64,000 nucleotides of DNA. Origin: Cupriavidus plantarum. Its GTDB lineage: Bacteria > Pseudomonadota > Gammaproteobacteria > Burkholderiales > Burkholderiaceae. The stretch is taken from contig NZ_CAJPUX010000004.1 of the NCBI RefSeq assembly GCF_905397285.1, positions 1 through 64,000 on the forward strand. The letters run 5' to 3'. Shown here piece after piece: positions 52,702 to 61,919 of this stretch (its first letter is position 1; the number at the start of each line of letters is the position of its first letter). The notes under the pieces were generated by a model. It was given only the letters and a program-made list of their open reading frames with translations, searched no databases and had not been told where the DNA came from. The position numbers and the translations under genes were made by a program.

Positions 52702-53622
52702 TCAAGCCAGCGTGCGCGCCCACTCCTGCAGTTGTGCCAGCGTTGCCACCACCCCGCCGCATACGACGATGAGGATCGTTTCCGCCTCGGCCAGTGCCGG
52801 GGAACGCTTCTCGGCGGCGGCCAATGCCGCGCCGCAGGCGGGTTCCACGAGCAGACGATGGTCCTCGAGCAGCTGAAGCGCGGCGGTCACCGCCTCACGG
52901 TCGGACACCTCGACGCTGGAGACCGGCAGGCGCCGGCTCCAGGCGAATGCCTCGGTGGCAGGACGCTTGGCCGCCAGCGACGTCGCGATGCCCGTCACCG
53001 CGGGCAGTTCCACGACGGCGCCCGCTTCGAGCGATCGGGCGAACGAGGCGGTGCCATGCGTTTCCGCCGCGACCAGCGGCACATCGTGCCAGCTCTGCCG
53101 GTGCATCCCCTCGGCCACGCCGCTCAGCAGACCGCCGCCACCGACCGACAGCACGACCGCATCCGGGCGGACGCCGGCTTCGGCGACTTCGTCGACGAGC
53201 GAGGCATGGCCGCTCCACAGCAGCGGATCGTCGAACGGGTGGATGAAGGCGGTGTGCGCGTCGAGCTTCGACTGAGCCAGCGCATTCGCCTCGGCCCACG
53301 ATTGCCCGTGAACGATGACCTCGGCGCCTTCCAGGCGGAGCAGTTCGAGCGCGCGCGCCGACGTGGTTTCCGGCACGACCACGGTGACGGGGATGTTCAG
53401 CATGCGGCCGCAGTAGGCAACCGCGACGCCCGCATTGCCGCCCGACGACGAGACGAAGCGCCGCGCGCCGCGTTCGGCGTGCGTCATGCACGCGTGGCCG
53501 ACGCCGCGAAGCTTGAACGAGCCGCTCGGCTGTAGCGCCTCCAGCTTGAGCCAGACGGTTTTCCCGAGGCGCGCGGACATCGGGAGGGAATGCAGGAGGG
53601 GGGTACGAATATGGAGCGGCAT
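52702..53622 (-). CDS. PLP-dependent serine/threonine dehydratase-like (fold II)
   Basis: 306 residues. PLP lysine Lys37 in GSFKLRG, phosphate loop VSSSGGNAGVAVA, glycine loop SVGGGGLLSG, and the C-terminal VCGGVV serine site. It fits L-serine or L-threonine dehydratase/ammonia-lyase enzymes; it is shorter than the biosynthetic IlvA because it has no regulatory domain. yggS lies upstream on the same strand (81 bp), a sensible pairing as YggS balances PLP. Confidence 0.88.
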   Translation of the reverse strand: MPLHIRTPLLHSLPMSARLGKTVWLKLEALQPSGSFKLRGVGHACMTHAERGARRFVSSSGGNAGVAVAYCGRMLNIPVTVVVPETTSARALELLRLEGAEVIVHGQSWAEANALAQSKLDAHTAFIHPFDDPLLWSGHASLVDEVAEAGVRPDAVVLSVGGGGLLSGVAEGMHRQSWHDVPLVAAETHGTASFARSLEAGAVVELPAVTGIATSLAAKRPATEAFAWSRRLPVSSVEVSDREAVTAALQLLEDHRLLVEPACGAALAAAEKRSPALAEAETILIVVCGGVVATLAQLQEWARTLA

Positions 53623-53703
53623 GCTGGGAACGGAATCGATGCGGGATGACGACGTTGGCCGGCGCGATGGAAAGACATCGGCGCGCCAACGCGCATTATG
53701 CCG

Positions 53704-54516
53704 TCATGCGCGCGCCGCCTCGGCGGTCGGCCAATAGTGGCTGTCCGGCGTCGCGCGCGCGCCGAAGATCGCCTGCCCGACGCGCACGACGGTCGCGCCC
53801 TCCTCGATGGCGATCTCGAAGTCGCCGGACATGCCCATCGACAGCGCGTCGAGCGCGACGCCCGCGGGCACATCGTGACGCAGCCGATCGCGCAGCCCGC
53901 GCAGTTGCACGAAGCAGGTCCGCACGCGCTCCGCCTCCGCCGATAACATCGCCAGGGTCATCAGTCCCTTCACGCGCAGGCTGGAGAACGCCGGCAGTTC
54001 GCGCAGGAACGCGGCGACGTCACCGGGCGCGAGACCGTACTTGCTGTCCTCGCCCGAGGTGTTCACCTGCACGAATACATCCAGCCCGCGGCCTTCGGCC
54101 TGTAGCCGCCGGTCGAGCGCCTCGGCCACCCGCAGGCTGTCGAGCGCCTGGAACTCGCTGGCGAACTGCGCCACGAGCTTTGCCTTGTTCGTTTGCAGAT
54201 GGCCGATCACCGACCATTGGAGATCCGGAAGACCGCGCATCGACTCCCATTTGCGATGGGCTTCCTGCGGCTTGTTCTCGCCGAGCATCTGGCAGCCGGC
54301 CGCATGGGCCAGCCTCAGGATGGCTTCCGGCTTGGTCTTGCTGACCGGCAGCAGCCGTACGCCGGCAGGATCGCGACCCACGCGCTGACAGGCGGCCGCG
54401 ATGCGCGCCCGCACCGCCGCAAGGTTGGCGCGGAAGTCGTCCACCGACGTGGCTTGCGGCCATTGGTTGTGGAGAGCGTGGAGGGTGCCGGTTGGCGGCG
54501 CGTTCAGCGATGACAT
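53704..54516 (-). CDS. yggS: YggS/PLPBP-type pyridoxal-phosphate homeostasis protein
   Basis: 270 residues, about 35 longer at the N-terminus than E. coli YggS (MSSLNAPPTGTLHALHNQWP-type extension). PLP lysine Lys60 in LLPVSKTKP, GENKPQEAHRKW, WSVIGHLQTNKAK, QVNTSGEDSKYG, GLMTLAM and the phosphate site LSMGMSGDFEIAIEEGATVVR. It carries PLP without a known reaction and keeps vitamin B6 pools in order. The usual yggS neighbour (proC, pilT) is absent, so this may be a second copy. Confidence 0.92.
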   Translation of the reverse strand: MSSLNAPPTGTLHALHNQWPQATSVDDFRANLAAVRARIAAACQRVGRDPAGVRLLPVSKTKPEAILRLAHAAGCQMLGENKPQEAHRKWESMRGLPDLQWSVIGHLQTNKAKLVAQFASEFQALDSLRVAEALDRRLQAEGRGLDVFVQVNTSGEDSKYGLAPGDVAAFLRELPAFSSLRVKGLMTLAMLSAEAERVRTCFVQLRGLRDRLRHDVPAGVALDALSMGMSGDFEIAIEEGATVVRVGQAIFGARATPDSHYWPTAEAARA

Positions 54517-54576
54517 GACAAGCCTCTTTCGATGCGGTGGCCCAGTATCGCGCGGGCGATGCGCCGCAATCCATCC

Positions 54577-54610
54577 ATTCGTACACGGTTACTACCAATT
54601 CGTCCACGGT
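54577..54610. promoter_or_regulatory. Direct repeats, probable DeoR-family operator
   Basis: attcgtacacggt (54577-54589) and attcgtccacggt (54598-54610) differ at one base and lie 21 bp apart, two helical turns. They sit upstream of the deoR gene; DeoR-family sugar regulators often use direct TTCG-containing repeats. Confidence 0.55.
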
Positions 54611-54694
54611 GCGTCTCACGCGCGCGGGCGTCATCCAAGTGACATATTGCCCGCTTACATTTTCATTCGAACGCACGACATGATCGAATGAGCC

Positions 54695-55462
54695 ATGAGC
54701 TTAACCCCGCGCCAGCGCGAGATCTTCGGCTGGCTCAACGACGCTGGCTACCTGAGCACCGAACAGCTCGCCAGCCGCTTTGGCGTGAGTACGCAGACAA
54801 TTCGCCGCGACATCAACGAGCTCAGCGTGCAGGGTCTCGCGCGGCGGACGCATGGCGGATTGAGTCTTTCGGCCAGCCAGCACAATCTTAGCTACCTGCA
54901 ACGCAGCGCCAACCACGTCGAACGCAAGCGCCGCATCGCCGCGGTGGCTATCGCGATGCTGGAGGCGGACTCGACGGTGTTCCTGGGCTACGGCACGACC
55001 GTGGCGGACTTCGCGCGGGCCTTGCCGGCCGATCTGCCCTTGCGCGTCGTGACGAACAACCTCGGGGCCGTTCATGCGCTTGCCGACAAGCCACGCATCG
55101 AGACATGGGTGGCCGGCGGTCGCCTGCGCGCGGGCGACCTCGACGTCATGGGCAGCGCGTCGCTCGACTTTCTGCGCCGTTTTCGCGCGCACGTCGCGGT
55201 CTGCAGCGCGGCGGGCTTCGACGAAGACGGGGCCTTCTACGAATTTCAGCCCGAAGAGGCGGAGCTGAGCCGCGTGCTGCTGTCGAACAGCCACGTGCGC
55301 ATGCTGCTGCTCGACAGCAGCAAGTATCTACACAACGCTCCGTGCCGCGTCGCCACGCTGCATGACGTCGATCACCTATACACCGATCACGAGGCAACCG
55401 ATGTGCTTGCCACGCTGCCTTCGCTTTGCGAGCAGGCGAACGTCGCGCTGCATCTCTGCTGA
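54695..55462 (+). CDS. DeoR-family regulator, GlpR-like
   Basis: 255 residues. N-terminal HTH (TPRQREIFGWLNDAGYLSTEQL; FGVSTQTIRRDINELSVQGL) and the DeoR sugar-phosphate domain with THGGLSLS, VFLGYGTT, VVTNNLGAV. Its ligand is probably a phosphorylated polyol such as glycerol-3-phosphate, judged from the ugp-type operon 39 bp downstream. It likely represses that operon and itself. Confidence 0.93.
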   Translation: MSLTPRQREIFGWLNDAGYLSTEQLASRFGVSTQTIRRDINELSVQGLARRTHGGLSLSASQHNLSYLQRSANHVERKRRIAAVAIAMLEADSTVFLGYGTTVADFARALPADLPLRVVTNNLGAVHALADKPRIETWVAGGRLRAGDLDVMGSASLDFLRRFRAHVAVCSAAGFDEDGAFYEFQPEEAELSRVLLSNSHVRMLLLDSSKYLHNAPCRVATLHDVDHLYTDHEATDVLATLPSLCEQANVALHLC

Positions 55463-55501
55463 CCGCCCCCTGCTAACCGGACCGCTCCCCCTCCCACTGC
55501 C

Positions 55502-56488
55502 ATGGCTTATCTGCGACTCGAACGGCTGCGACAGCGCTTCGGCGATCACGACGTGCTGCGCGGCATCGATCTCGAAATCGAACGTGGTGAATTCATCGCG
55601 CTGCTCGGCGCTTCGGGCTGCGGCAAGACTACGCTGCTGCGGCTGATTGCCGGCCTCGACCGCCCTGCCGAAGGCAGCATCCACATCGATGGCCGCGATG
55701 TCACGGCGCTCGACCCCGCGCAGCGGCTGCTCAGCATGGTGTTCCAGTCGTACGCGTTATTTCCCCACCTCAGCGTGGCGGACAACATCGTGTTCGGCCT
55801 GCGCGCGCGCAGGGTAGAACGCAACGAGCAGGCACGCCGCCTTCAACACGCCGCCGATCTGCTGGGACTCGGCACGCTGCTCGCTCGCAAACCCGGTGCG
55901 CTGTCCGGCGGGCAGAAGCAGCGCGTGGCGCTGGCCCGCGCGATCGTGTCGCAGCACCCGCTATGCCTGATGGACGAACCGCTGTCGAACCTCGATGCGC
56001 AACTGCGCGCGGAGATGCGCGCCGAGTTACGCAAGCTCCAGCAGCAACTTGGCCTCACAGTGGTCTACGTCACCCACGATCAGGTGGAAGCGATGAGCAT
56101 GGCCGACCGGATCGTGCTGATGCATCAGGGCCAGATCGCGCAGCTTGGTACGCCGGCGCAGCTTTATGACCAGCCGGCGACGCCCGTGGTGGCCCGCTTT
56201 ATCGGCCAGCCGCCGATGAACCTGATTCGCCTGCCCGGCGCCAGCGCGTGGACGGGCGTGCGGCCGGAACACATCGAATTTGGCGGTGGACATGCGGCTG
56301 TCGTGACACGCGCCGAGTATCACGGTGCGGACACGCTGATCGAAGTCATGCTGCACGGCCAGCCGCTGCTTGTGCGGCATGCCGGCCGCGTCTCGATGGT
56401 GCCGGGTACGGCCCTGTCGCTGCGCTGGTCTCCCGACCGCGAGCATCGTTTTGCCATCGATCCGATGACCGCGCCATCCCTGCCCTGA
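55502..56488 (+). CDS. ABC transporter ATPase, UgpC-type
   Basis: 328 residues. Walker A GASGCGKTT, Q-loop FQSYALFPHLSV, signature LSGGQKQRVALARA, Walker B LCLMDEPLSNLD, then a C-terminal regulatory TOBE region (MNLIRLPGASAWTGVRPEHI). This is the CUT1 family ATPase layout (MalK, UgpC). First of four transport genes; the binding protein follows after 55 bp. Confidence 0.92.
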   Translation: MAYLRLERLRQRFGDHDVLRGIDLEIERGEFIALLGASGCGKTTLLRLIAGLDRPAEGSIHIDGRDVTALDPAQRLLSMVFQSYALFPHLSVADNIVFGLRARRVERNEQARRLQHAADLLGLGTLLARKPGALSGGQKQRVALARAIVSQHPLCLMDEPLSNLDAQLRAEMRAELRKLQQQLGLTVVYVTHDQVEAMSMADRIVLMHQGQIAQLGTPAQLYDQPATPVVARFIGQPPMNLIRLPGASAWTGVRPEHIEFGGGHAAVVTRAEYHGADTLIEVMLHGQPLLVRHAGRVSMVPGTALSLRWSPDREHRFAIDPMTAPSLP

Positions 56489-56543
56489 TCGCTGATTCCC
56501 GACTGCCTCTGCGTCATTCCCCCATCGTCATCAAGGAGCCACC

Positions 56544-57839
56544 ATGTCGTTCAAAACCCGATGCCTGGCGCTTGCGCTCGGCGCTGTCGCAGGCCTGACC
56601 GGCCTGACCCCGCTTGCCGCGTCCGCCGCCCAGACCCAGGTCACGATGTACTACCCCGTGTCCGTCGGCGGCCCGCTCACGCAGGTCGTGGACAAGCTCG
56701 TGGGCGAGTTCGAGCAATCGAACCCCGACGTCAAGGTCAATGCGATCTATGCGGGCAACTATGACGATGCGCGCACGAAGGCGCTGGCCGCGCTCAAGGC
56801 CGGCACACCGGTGCAGACGTCCGTGCTGTTCTCCATCGACCTGCACGAACTGAAGGACATGGGTGTCATCCGCCCGTTCGACGACTTCGCCACGTCGCCC
56901 GACGACAAGCAGTGGCTGCAGAGCTTCTACCCCGGCCTGATGGACAATGGCCGCGCCGATGGCAAGACGTGGGGCATCCCGTTCCAGCGTTCCACCATCG
57001 TGATGTTCTACAACAAGGACGCGTTCCGCCAGGCCGGCCTCGATCCGAACAAGCCGCCGCGCACGTGGGCCGAGATGCGCGAAGCGGCGGCCAAGCTCGT
57101 GCAGCGCGATGGCGCCAACACGAACCGCTGGGGCGTGATGATCCCATCCACCGGTTACGCGTACTGGATGTTCGGCGCGCTGACCAAGCAGAACTCGCAG
57201 ACGCTGATGAACTCCGCCGGCACGCGCACGATGTTCGACAGCCCGAAGGCCGTTCAGGCGCTCGAATTCTGGACTTCGCTGTCGAAGGACGGCCTGAGCC
57301 CGAAGGGTCTGATCGAGTGGGGCACGCTGCGCCAGAACTTCGTCGAAGGGAAGACCGCGATGATGTGGCACTCCACCGGCAACCTGACGGCCGTGCTCAA
57401 GGAAGCCAGGTTCGACGTGGGCGTGGCGCCTCTGCCCGGCAACACCGAGCCGGGCTCGCCTACCGGCGGCGGCAACTTCTATCTGTTCAAGAGCGGCAGC
57501 GATGCCGAGCAGCGCGCCGCGTTCCGCCTGGTCAAGTTCCTGACCGCGCCCGAGCGTTCGGCGCAATGGAGCGTGGCAACCGGCTACATGGGTGTGAGTG
57601 CCGCGAGTTACGAAACCCCGACGCTCAAGGACTATGCCGCCAAGGTGCCGCAGACCCTCGTGGCGCGTGACCAGCTGTCCGTGGCCACTGCCGAGCTCTC
57701 CACGCACCAGTCCGGCCGCGTGCGCAAGATGCTCGAGGACGCGCTGCAATCCGCCATCGCGGGTCAGCAGGAGCCGCGCGCGGCGCTGACCGGCGCGCAG
57801 GCACAGGCGGACCGTGTTCTGAAGCCCTACCAGCGTTGA
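56544..57839 (+). CDS. Extracellular solute-binding protein, UgpB-type
   Basis: 431 residues, ATG at 56544 behind aaggag. Sec signal MSFKTRCLALALGAVAGL with cleavage near ASA-AQT. Family 1 binding protein features: QVTMYYPVSVGGPLTQVVDKL, YAGNYDDARTKALAALKAG, the hinge with PFQRSTIVMFYNKDAFRQAGLD, and FVEGKTAMMWHSTGNL. Length and these stretches suit UgpB (sn-glycerol-3-phosphate or glycerophosphodiesters). Confidence 0.93.
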   Translation: MSFKTRCLALALGAVAGLTGLTPLAASAAQTQVTMYYPVSVGGPLTQVVDKLVGEFEQSNPDVKVNAIYAGNYDDARTKALAALKAGTPVQTSVLFSIDLHELKDMGVIRPFDDFATSPDDKQWLQSFYPGLMDNGRADGKTWGIPFQRSTIVMFYNKDAFRQAGLDPNKPPRTWAEMREAAAKLVQRDGANTNRWGVMIPSTGYAYWMFGALTKQNSQTLMNSAGTRTMFDSPKAVQALEFWTSLSKDGLSPKGLIEWGTLRQNFVEGKTAMMWHSTGNLTAVLKEARFDVGVAPLPGNTEPGSPTGGGNFYLFKSGSDAEQRAAFRLVKFLTAPERSAQWSVATGYMGVSAASYETPTLKDYAAKVPQTLVARDQLSVATAELSTHQSGRVRKMLEDALQSAIAGQQEPRAALTGAQAQADRVLKPYQR

Positions 57840-57843
57840 TGGC

Positions 57844-58716
57844 ATGAGCCACCCTCGTCAAGCCGCGCAGGCGTGGCTCATGCTGTTGCCCGCGCTGGTC
57901 CTGCTGGCCGCGTTCACATACTGGCCCATCGCAGGCAGTCTCTGGCATAGCTTGCATACGCAGGCGCCGGGCCTGCCGGCCTCGTTCTCCGGTGCCGAGC
58001 AGTTCGCGGCGCTGCTCGACGATCCCGTCTTTCGGCAGGCGCTGCGCAATAACCTCTGGTATGCCCTGGTGACCGTGCCGGTGTCGGTCGTGCTGGCGCT
58101 CGCCATGGCCCTGTGGGTGAACCAAAGCTATGCGGGGCGCGGTCTGCTGCGTCTGGCGTTCTTCACGCCGACCGTGCTGCCGATGGTGGCGGCCGCAAAC
58201 GTCTGGTTGTTCTTCTATGCACCGGATATCGGCCTGCTGAACCGGCTGCTGGGCGGCGTTGGCATTGCCGGACGCAACTGGCTCGGCGATACGGACACCG
58301 CGTTGCCGGCGCTGATGGTGGTGACCATCTGGAAGGAAGCGGGGTTCTTCATGATCTTCTACCTCGCGGCCCTGCAATCGATCTCGACGGAACTGCTCGA
58401 TGCCGCGCGGCTCGAGTCGCCTTCCGCGTGGTATCGGCTGCGGCGCGTGGTGCTTCCCCTGCTCGCGCCCACCACGCTGTTCGTTGTAGTCAATGCGCTG
58501 ATCAACGCGTTCAAGCTCGTCGACCACATCTTCGTGCTCACGCGCGGCGGCCCCAATAACGCGAGCACGCTGCTGCTGTACTACCTCTACGAAATCGCGT
58601 TCAAGTTTCAGGACGCGAGCTATGCGGGCGCGCTGACCGTGGTGCTGTTGGCCCTGCTTGCGCTCTGCTCCGCCATCCAGTTCTGGCTGTCCCGCAATCG
58701 CGTGCACTACCGATGA
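57844..58716 (+). CDS. ABC transporter permease, UgpA-type
   Basis: 290 residues, six helices, starting MSHPRQAAQAWLMLLPALV. CUT1 EAA loop: LLDAARLESPSAWYRLRRVVLPLL. Starts 4 bp after ugpB-like; its stop overlaps the next start (ATGA, 58713-58716). Confidence 0.93.
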   Translation: MSHPRQAAQAWLMLLPALVLLAAFTYWPIAGSLWHSLHTQAPGLPASFSGAEQFAALLDDPVFRQALRNNLWYALVTVPVSVVLALAMALWVNQSYAGRGLLRLAFFTPTVLPMVAAANVWLFFYAPDIGLLNRLLGGVGIAGRNWLGDTDTALPALMVVTIWKEAGFFMIFYLAALQSISTELLDAARLESPSAWYRLRRVVLPLLAPTTLFVVVNALINAFKLVDHIFVLTRGGPNNASTLLLYYLYEIAFKFQDASYAGALTVVLLALLALCSAIQFWLSRNRVHYR

Positions 58717-59522
58717 CCGCTTTCCGCCATGCATTGATTCCCGCAGCCGCGCTGGTCGCCGGCCTGTTGTGGATTTCGCCGCTGCTGTTGCTGTGTTGGG
58801 GCGCCTTCCATCCCGGTGGCGAAGCCATGCGGCTGAGCTTCGCGACGCCCTGGGGGCTCGGCAATTTTTCGCAGGCGTGGCATGTGGCGCCGTTCGCGCG
58901 GTATCTGATGAACACCGTGGCCATCGTCACGCTGCTGCTCGTGTTGCAGCTCACCGTCTGCACGCTGGCGGCGTTTGCGCTCGCCCGCATGCGGTTCACA
59001 GGGCGCGGGATTGTCTTCGGTCTCGTGCTGTTGCAGCTGATGGTGATGCCCGAGGTGCTGATCGCCGAGAACTACCTCACGATCGCGCGGCTGGGTCAGG
59101 TGGACGCCTACCTTGGCGTGGCGCTGCCTTACGTCGCCAGCGCGTTCGGCATCTTTCTGCTGCGGCAGACCTTCATGACCGTGCCGCAGGAGCTCGAAGA
59201 CGCCGCGCGCATCGAAGGCCTGAGCCGGCTCGGCATTCTGCTGAAGGTCTACGTGCCGCTCGCGCGACCGACTTACCTCGCCTATGCGCTGGTATCGATC
59301 AGCTACCACTGGAACAATTTCCTGTGGCCGCTCGTCGCCACGCAGACCGAGAAGAGCCGCCCCGTCACCGTCGGCATGGCGCTGTTTGCCGCGCCCGAGA
59401 CGGGTGTCGATTGGGGCGTACTGTCGGCCGGGACCCTGCTCTGCGTCGGGCCGCTCGTGCTGGCCTTCCTGCTGTTCCAGCGGCAGTTCATGCAGTCGTT
59501 CATGCAGGCCGGCGTCAAGTAG
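58713..59522 (+). CDS. ABC transporter permease, UgpE-type
   Basis: 269 residues, six helices. EAA loop: LEDAARIEGLSRLGILLKVYVPL; C-terminal SYHWNNFLWPLVATQTEK stretch typical of UgpE/MalG. Last gene of the operon; it converges on the phosphodiesterase gene with 32 bp between. Confidence 0.93.
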   Translation: MTAFRHALIPAAALVAGLLWISPLLLLCWGAFHPGGEAMRLSFATPWGLGNFSQAWHVAPFARYLMNTVAIVTLLLVLQLTVCTLAAFALARMRFTGRGIVFGLVLLQLMVMPEVLIAENYLTIARLGQVDAYLGVALPYVASAFGIFLLRQTFMTVPQELEDAARIEGLSRLGILLKVYVPLARPTYLAYALVSISYHWNNFLWPLVATQTEKSRPVTVGMALFAAPETGVDWGVLSAGTLLCVGPLVLAFLLFQRQFMQSFMQAGVK

Positions 59523-59554
59523 CCGGCCCGCATGTCGTCCTCAGCGTTGCGCGA

Positions 59555-61024
59555 TCAGTGGTCGCGCCAGCGCTGCACCATCACCTGCTGGATCTTTCCC
59601 TTGAAGAAGTAGCGGCGATCGGTCGCGCCCTGCGGGTCCGCGCCGATGACGATCGGGCTCGTGTTGAGGCCGACGCCGCCCGTGACGGAGACCGACGGCG
59701 TGCGCTCGACGTTGTTCACCCACAGGCGCACCGCGCCGTTGCCGTCATAGGCGCCGACGATGAAGTATGAGTCCGTCCCGTTGAACAGCGAGAGCGGCGC
59801 GGTCGCGTACTGGTAACCGCCGTTCACATAGACGCCGAAGCGCAGCAGCGTGCCGGCCTGCTCCAGTGCAAACCCGCCCGAATCGCTCTTCGCGACGATG
59901 GCCGCGGTCGCGCCGGATGTCAGGTCGTCGAAGTTGACCACCGCGCTGACCATGAAGCCGCCGTTGGTGTCGTTGTCGGCCTGCCATGTGGTGGCCGACT
60001 GCGCGCCCGTGAACACCATGCTGCCGCCCACGCGGTCTTCATCGGATGCCACCGACAGCAATTCGAGCGCCGGGGTCGCGGTGCCTTGTGCGATGGCGTA
60101 ACGCGTCGCATTGGTACGCGCGTACGTCAGCGGCCAGGCGGTCTGCTGCGCCGTATTCATATGCACGAGCGAGGTCGGCTCGGCGATCAGCGCGCGGGCG
60201 GACGTCGCCATCGGGGTCGTGCCGCGGTCGTAGTCGCTCGTGATGAAGTCGACGTCCTCGCGCAGGGCCGACAGATACAGCTCGCCCATGTTCGCCGGCG
60301 TGGTGTAGACGCCCACGCCGAGGCCGAGCATCCTGGCCTGCATCAGCGCGCCGAACAGGCTTGTCATGCGGTACTCGAGTTCCACGCCGTCGAAGCCGAG
60401 ACTCTTGGTCGTGCGGATGTTGTTGCGGATATCGCTTTCGATGAGCGTATGAAATCGCACGTAATCGCGAATGCTGGCGAACTCCGATTGCGCGAGCAGC
60501 GCCTTGGCGCGTACCAGGTGGTTGTGGCGGCCATCCATGAACGCCCGCAGGAACACCGGGCGGCCGGCCTTGGCGTACCCCCAGTCGCGAATCGACCGCA
60601 GCACGGAGAGCATCATCGCGTCGCTGGCGGCGGCGGTGGAATAACTCTCCTTGATCTCGAGGAACAGTAAGCGGTCGCTTTGCTGGAGATTGCTATTCGA
60701 CAAGGCATCCACAAAGCTCCCGACCGCAACACCGCTGTCGGCGTGCTCGACATACACCTGCCCATACGCATGCGCGGTGAGGTCGAACTCGATCAAGTCG
60801 AACCCACGCGACAGCGCGGTGGCCACCTGCGCATTGGTGGCGGCGGTACTAGAGCCGTAGCAGTTATGGCAGGAAAGCGCCACGGTATTGCCCAGCGGCG
60901 ACACTGGAAGCGCGCGGCTGACACCGCTCCAGTAAGTACTCGCCTGCACTGCAATCGGCGCCGCGCAAAGGAGCAGCGCTCCCGCGCGAATGAAACGTCG
61001 GTACAACTGGATGGCTCGGGGCAT
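59555..61024 (-). CDS. Secreted PLC/GDPD-like phosphodiesterase with LamG domain
   Basis: 489 residues. Sec signal FIRAGALLLCAAPIAVQA then STYW. A TIM-barrel phosphodiesterase region (about 45-275) has SCHNCYG with a first His, FDLIEFDLTAHAYGQVYVEHADSG with acid and second His, FLEIKES and GFDGVELEYR. A lectin-like LamG/concanavalin domain forms the C-terminal part (about 325-485: GGSMVFTGAQSATTW to the end). Releases a headgroup phosphate from phospholipids or glycerophosphodiesters outside the cell. Convergent with a ugp-type importer, so the product could be glycerol-3-phosphate. Confidence 0.8.
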   Translation of the reverse strand: MPRAIQLYRRFIRAGALLLCAAPIAVQASTYWSGVSRALPVSPLGNTVALSCHNCYGSSTAATNAQVATALSRGFDLIEFDLTAHAYGQVYVEHADSGVAVGSFVDALSNSNLQQSDRLLFLEIKESYSTAAASDAMMLSVLRSIRDWGYAKAGRPVFLRAFMDGRHNHLVRAKALLAQSEFASIRDYVRFHTLIESDIRNNIRTTKSLGFDGVELEYRMTSLFGALMQARMLGLGVGVYTTPANMGELYLSALREDVDFITSDYDRGTTPMATSARALIAEPTSLVHMNTAQQTAWPLTYARTNATRYAIAQGTATPALELLSVASDEDRVGGSMVFTGAQSATTWQADNDTNGGFMVSAVVNFDDLTSGATAAIVAKSDSGGFALEQAGTLLRFGVYVNGGYQYATAPLSLFNGTDSYFIVGAYDGNGAVRLWVNNVERTPSVSVTGGVGLNTSPIVIGADPQGATDRRYFFKGKIQQVMVQRWRDH

Positions 61025-61334
61025 TCAGGATCTCGTCGTGTTGAAGGTTTGGGAACACGGACCCCGACGCGATGCATCCACTCCCAGCGGGCCCGCCACC
61101 ACACAAGCTCCTGGCTCGGCGACCCGAGCCTCACTCATGTGACGCCACCGATTCTCGGCAGCGTTCGGGGCAGCGGTATGACGGGGAGGTGACGGCGATA
61201 TGAAACCGGCGGGCTTTCGTTTGCTCACATGAGCGAGTCGCTAACCTGGATAGCGCAAACGCGCATCTTAGCTGTGCAGCTAAACTAGCCGTTTCGCCTA
61301 ATATGATCTATGCGTATCTTATGGCCGCGAGCCG
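61025..61334. other. 310-bp non-coding interval with a 16-bp palindrome
   Basis: No credible gene. It holds the promoter for the phosphodiesterase gene on the minus strand. ttagctg tg cagctaa (61268-61283) is a near-perfect palindrome in an AT-rich patch about 245 bp upstream of that gene; a role is unknown. Confidence 0.4.
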
Positions 61335-61859
61335 TCATATTTGCTTGTGATAGAACGTCGTCCCGCAAAAGCTGCCGTCCGGCATCAGCGCGTAGTTCGG
61401 CACGTCACCGACCCGTTCCCATCCCGCCCGCTTGTACAGTCGCTCGGCATCTCCACCGGTGACGGTGTCCAGCACGAGCACCGACTTGCCCGCGGCGCGG
61501 GCGGCCTCGTCGACGGCGGCGAGCAGGCGTTCGGCGATGCCTTGCCGGCGGGCGTTGCGGTGGACGAGCATCTTGGCGACGTCGGCGCGATGCGGTTGGT
61601 TCTCCGGCTGAGCCGTGATCAGCTGCACCGTCCCGACGACCCGGCCCTCGTGTTCGGCGACCAGCAATACCCGCTCATCGCGCACCACGCCTTCGGCGAC
61701 CTGCCGCCAGAACCGCTGCGCCGTCTCCCTCGCGATCGGCAACATAAAACTGACCGAGGCCCCGCCCTCGACGCAATCGATGAGGACATCGGAAAGCGGA
61801 TCGATGTAATCGCTTACCTCATCGGGACCGATACGGCGGACGGTAACAGCGGCATTCAT
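61335..61859 (-). CDS. GNAT acetyltransferase
   Basis: 174 residues from the ATG at 61859 (ggag upstream). GNAT core: VVGTVQLI, then motif A AKMLVHRNARRQGIAERLLAAVDEAA with the Q/RxxGxA acetyl-CoA loop, and YKRAGWERVGDVPNYAL. No substrate can be named. Last gene before a LysR gene on the same strand, 60 bp apart. Confidence 0.9.
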   Translation of the reverse strand: MNAAVTVRRIGPDEVSDYIDPLSDVLIDCVEGGASVSFMLPIARETAQRFWRQVAEGVVRDERVLLVAEHEGRVVGTVQLITAQPENQPHRADVAKMLVHRNARRQGIAERLLAAVDEAARAAGKSVLVLDTVTGGDAERLYKRAGWERVGDVPNYALMPDGSFCGTTFYHKQI

Positions 61860-61919
61860 GTGACGCTCCAAAGAAGAGGTGGGAGACAAGCGGACACTAC
61901 GCGGACTGCCCGCTCTCCA

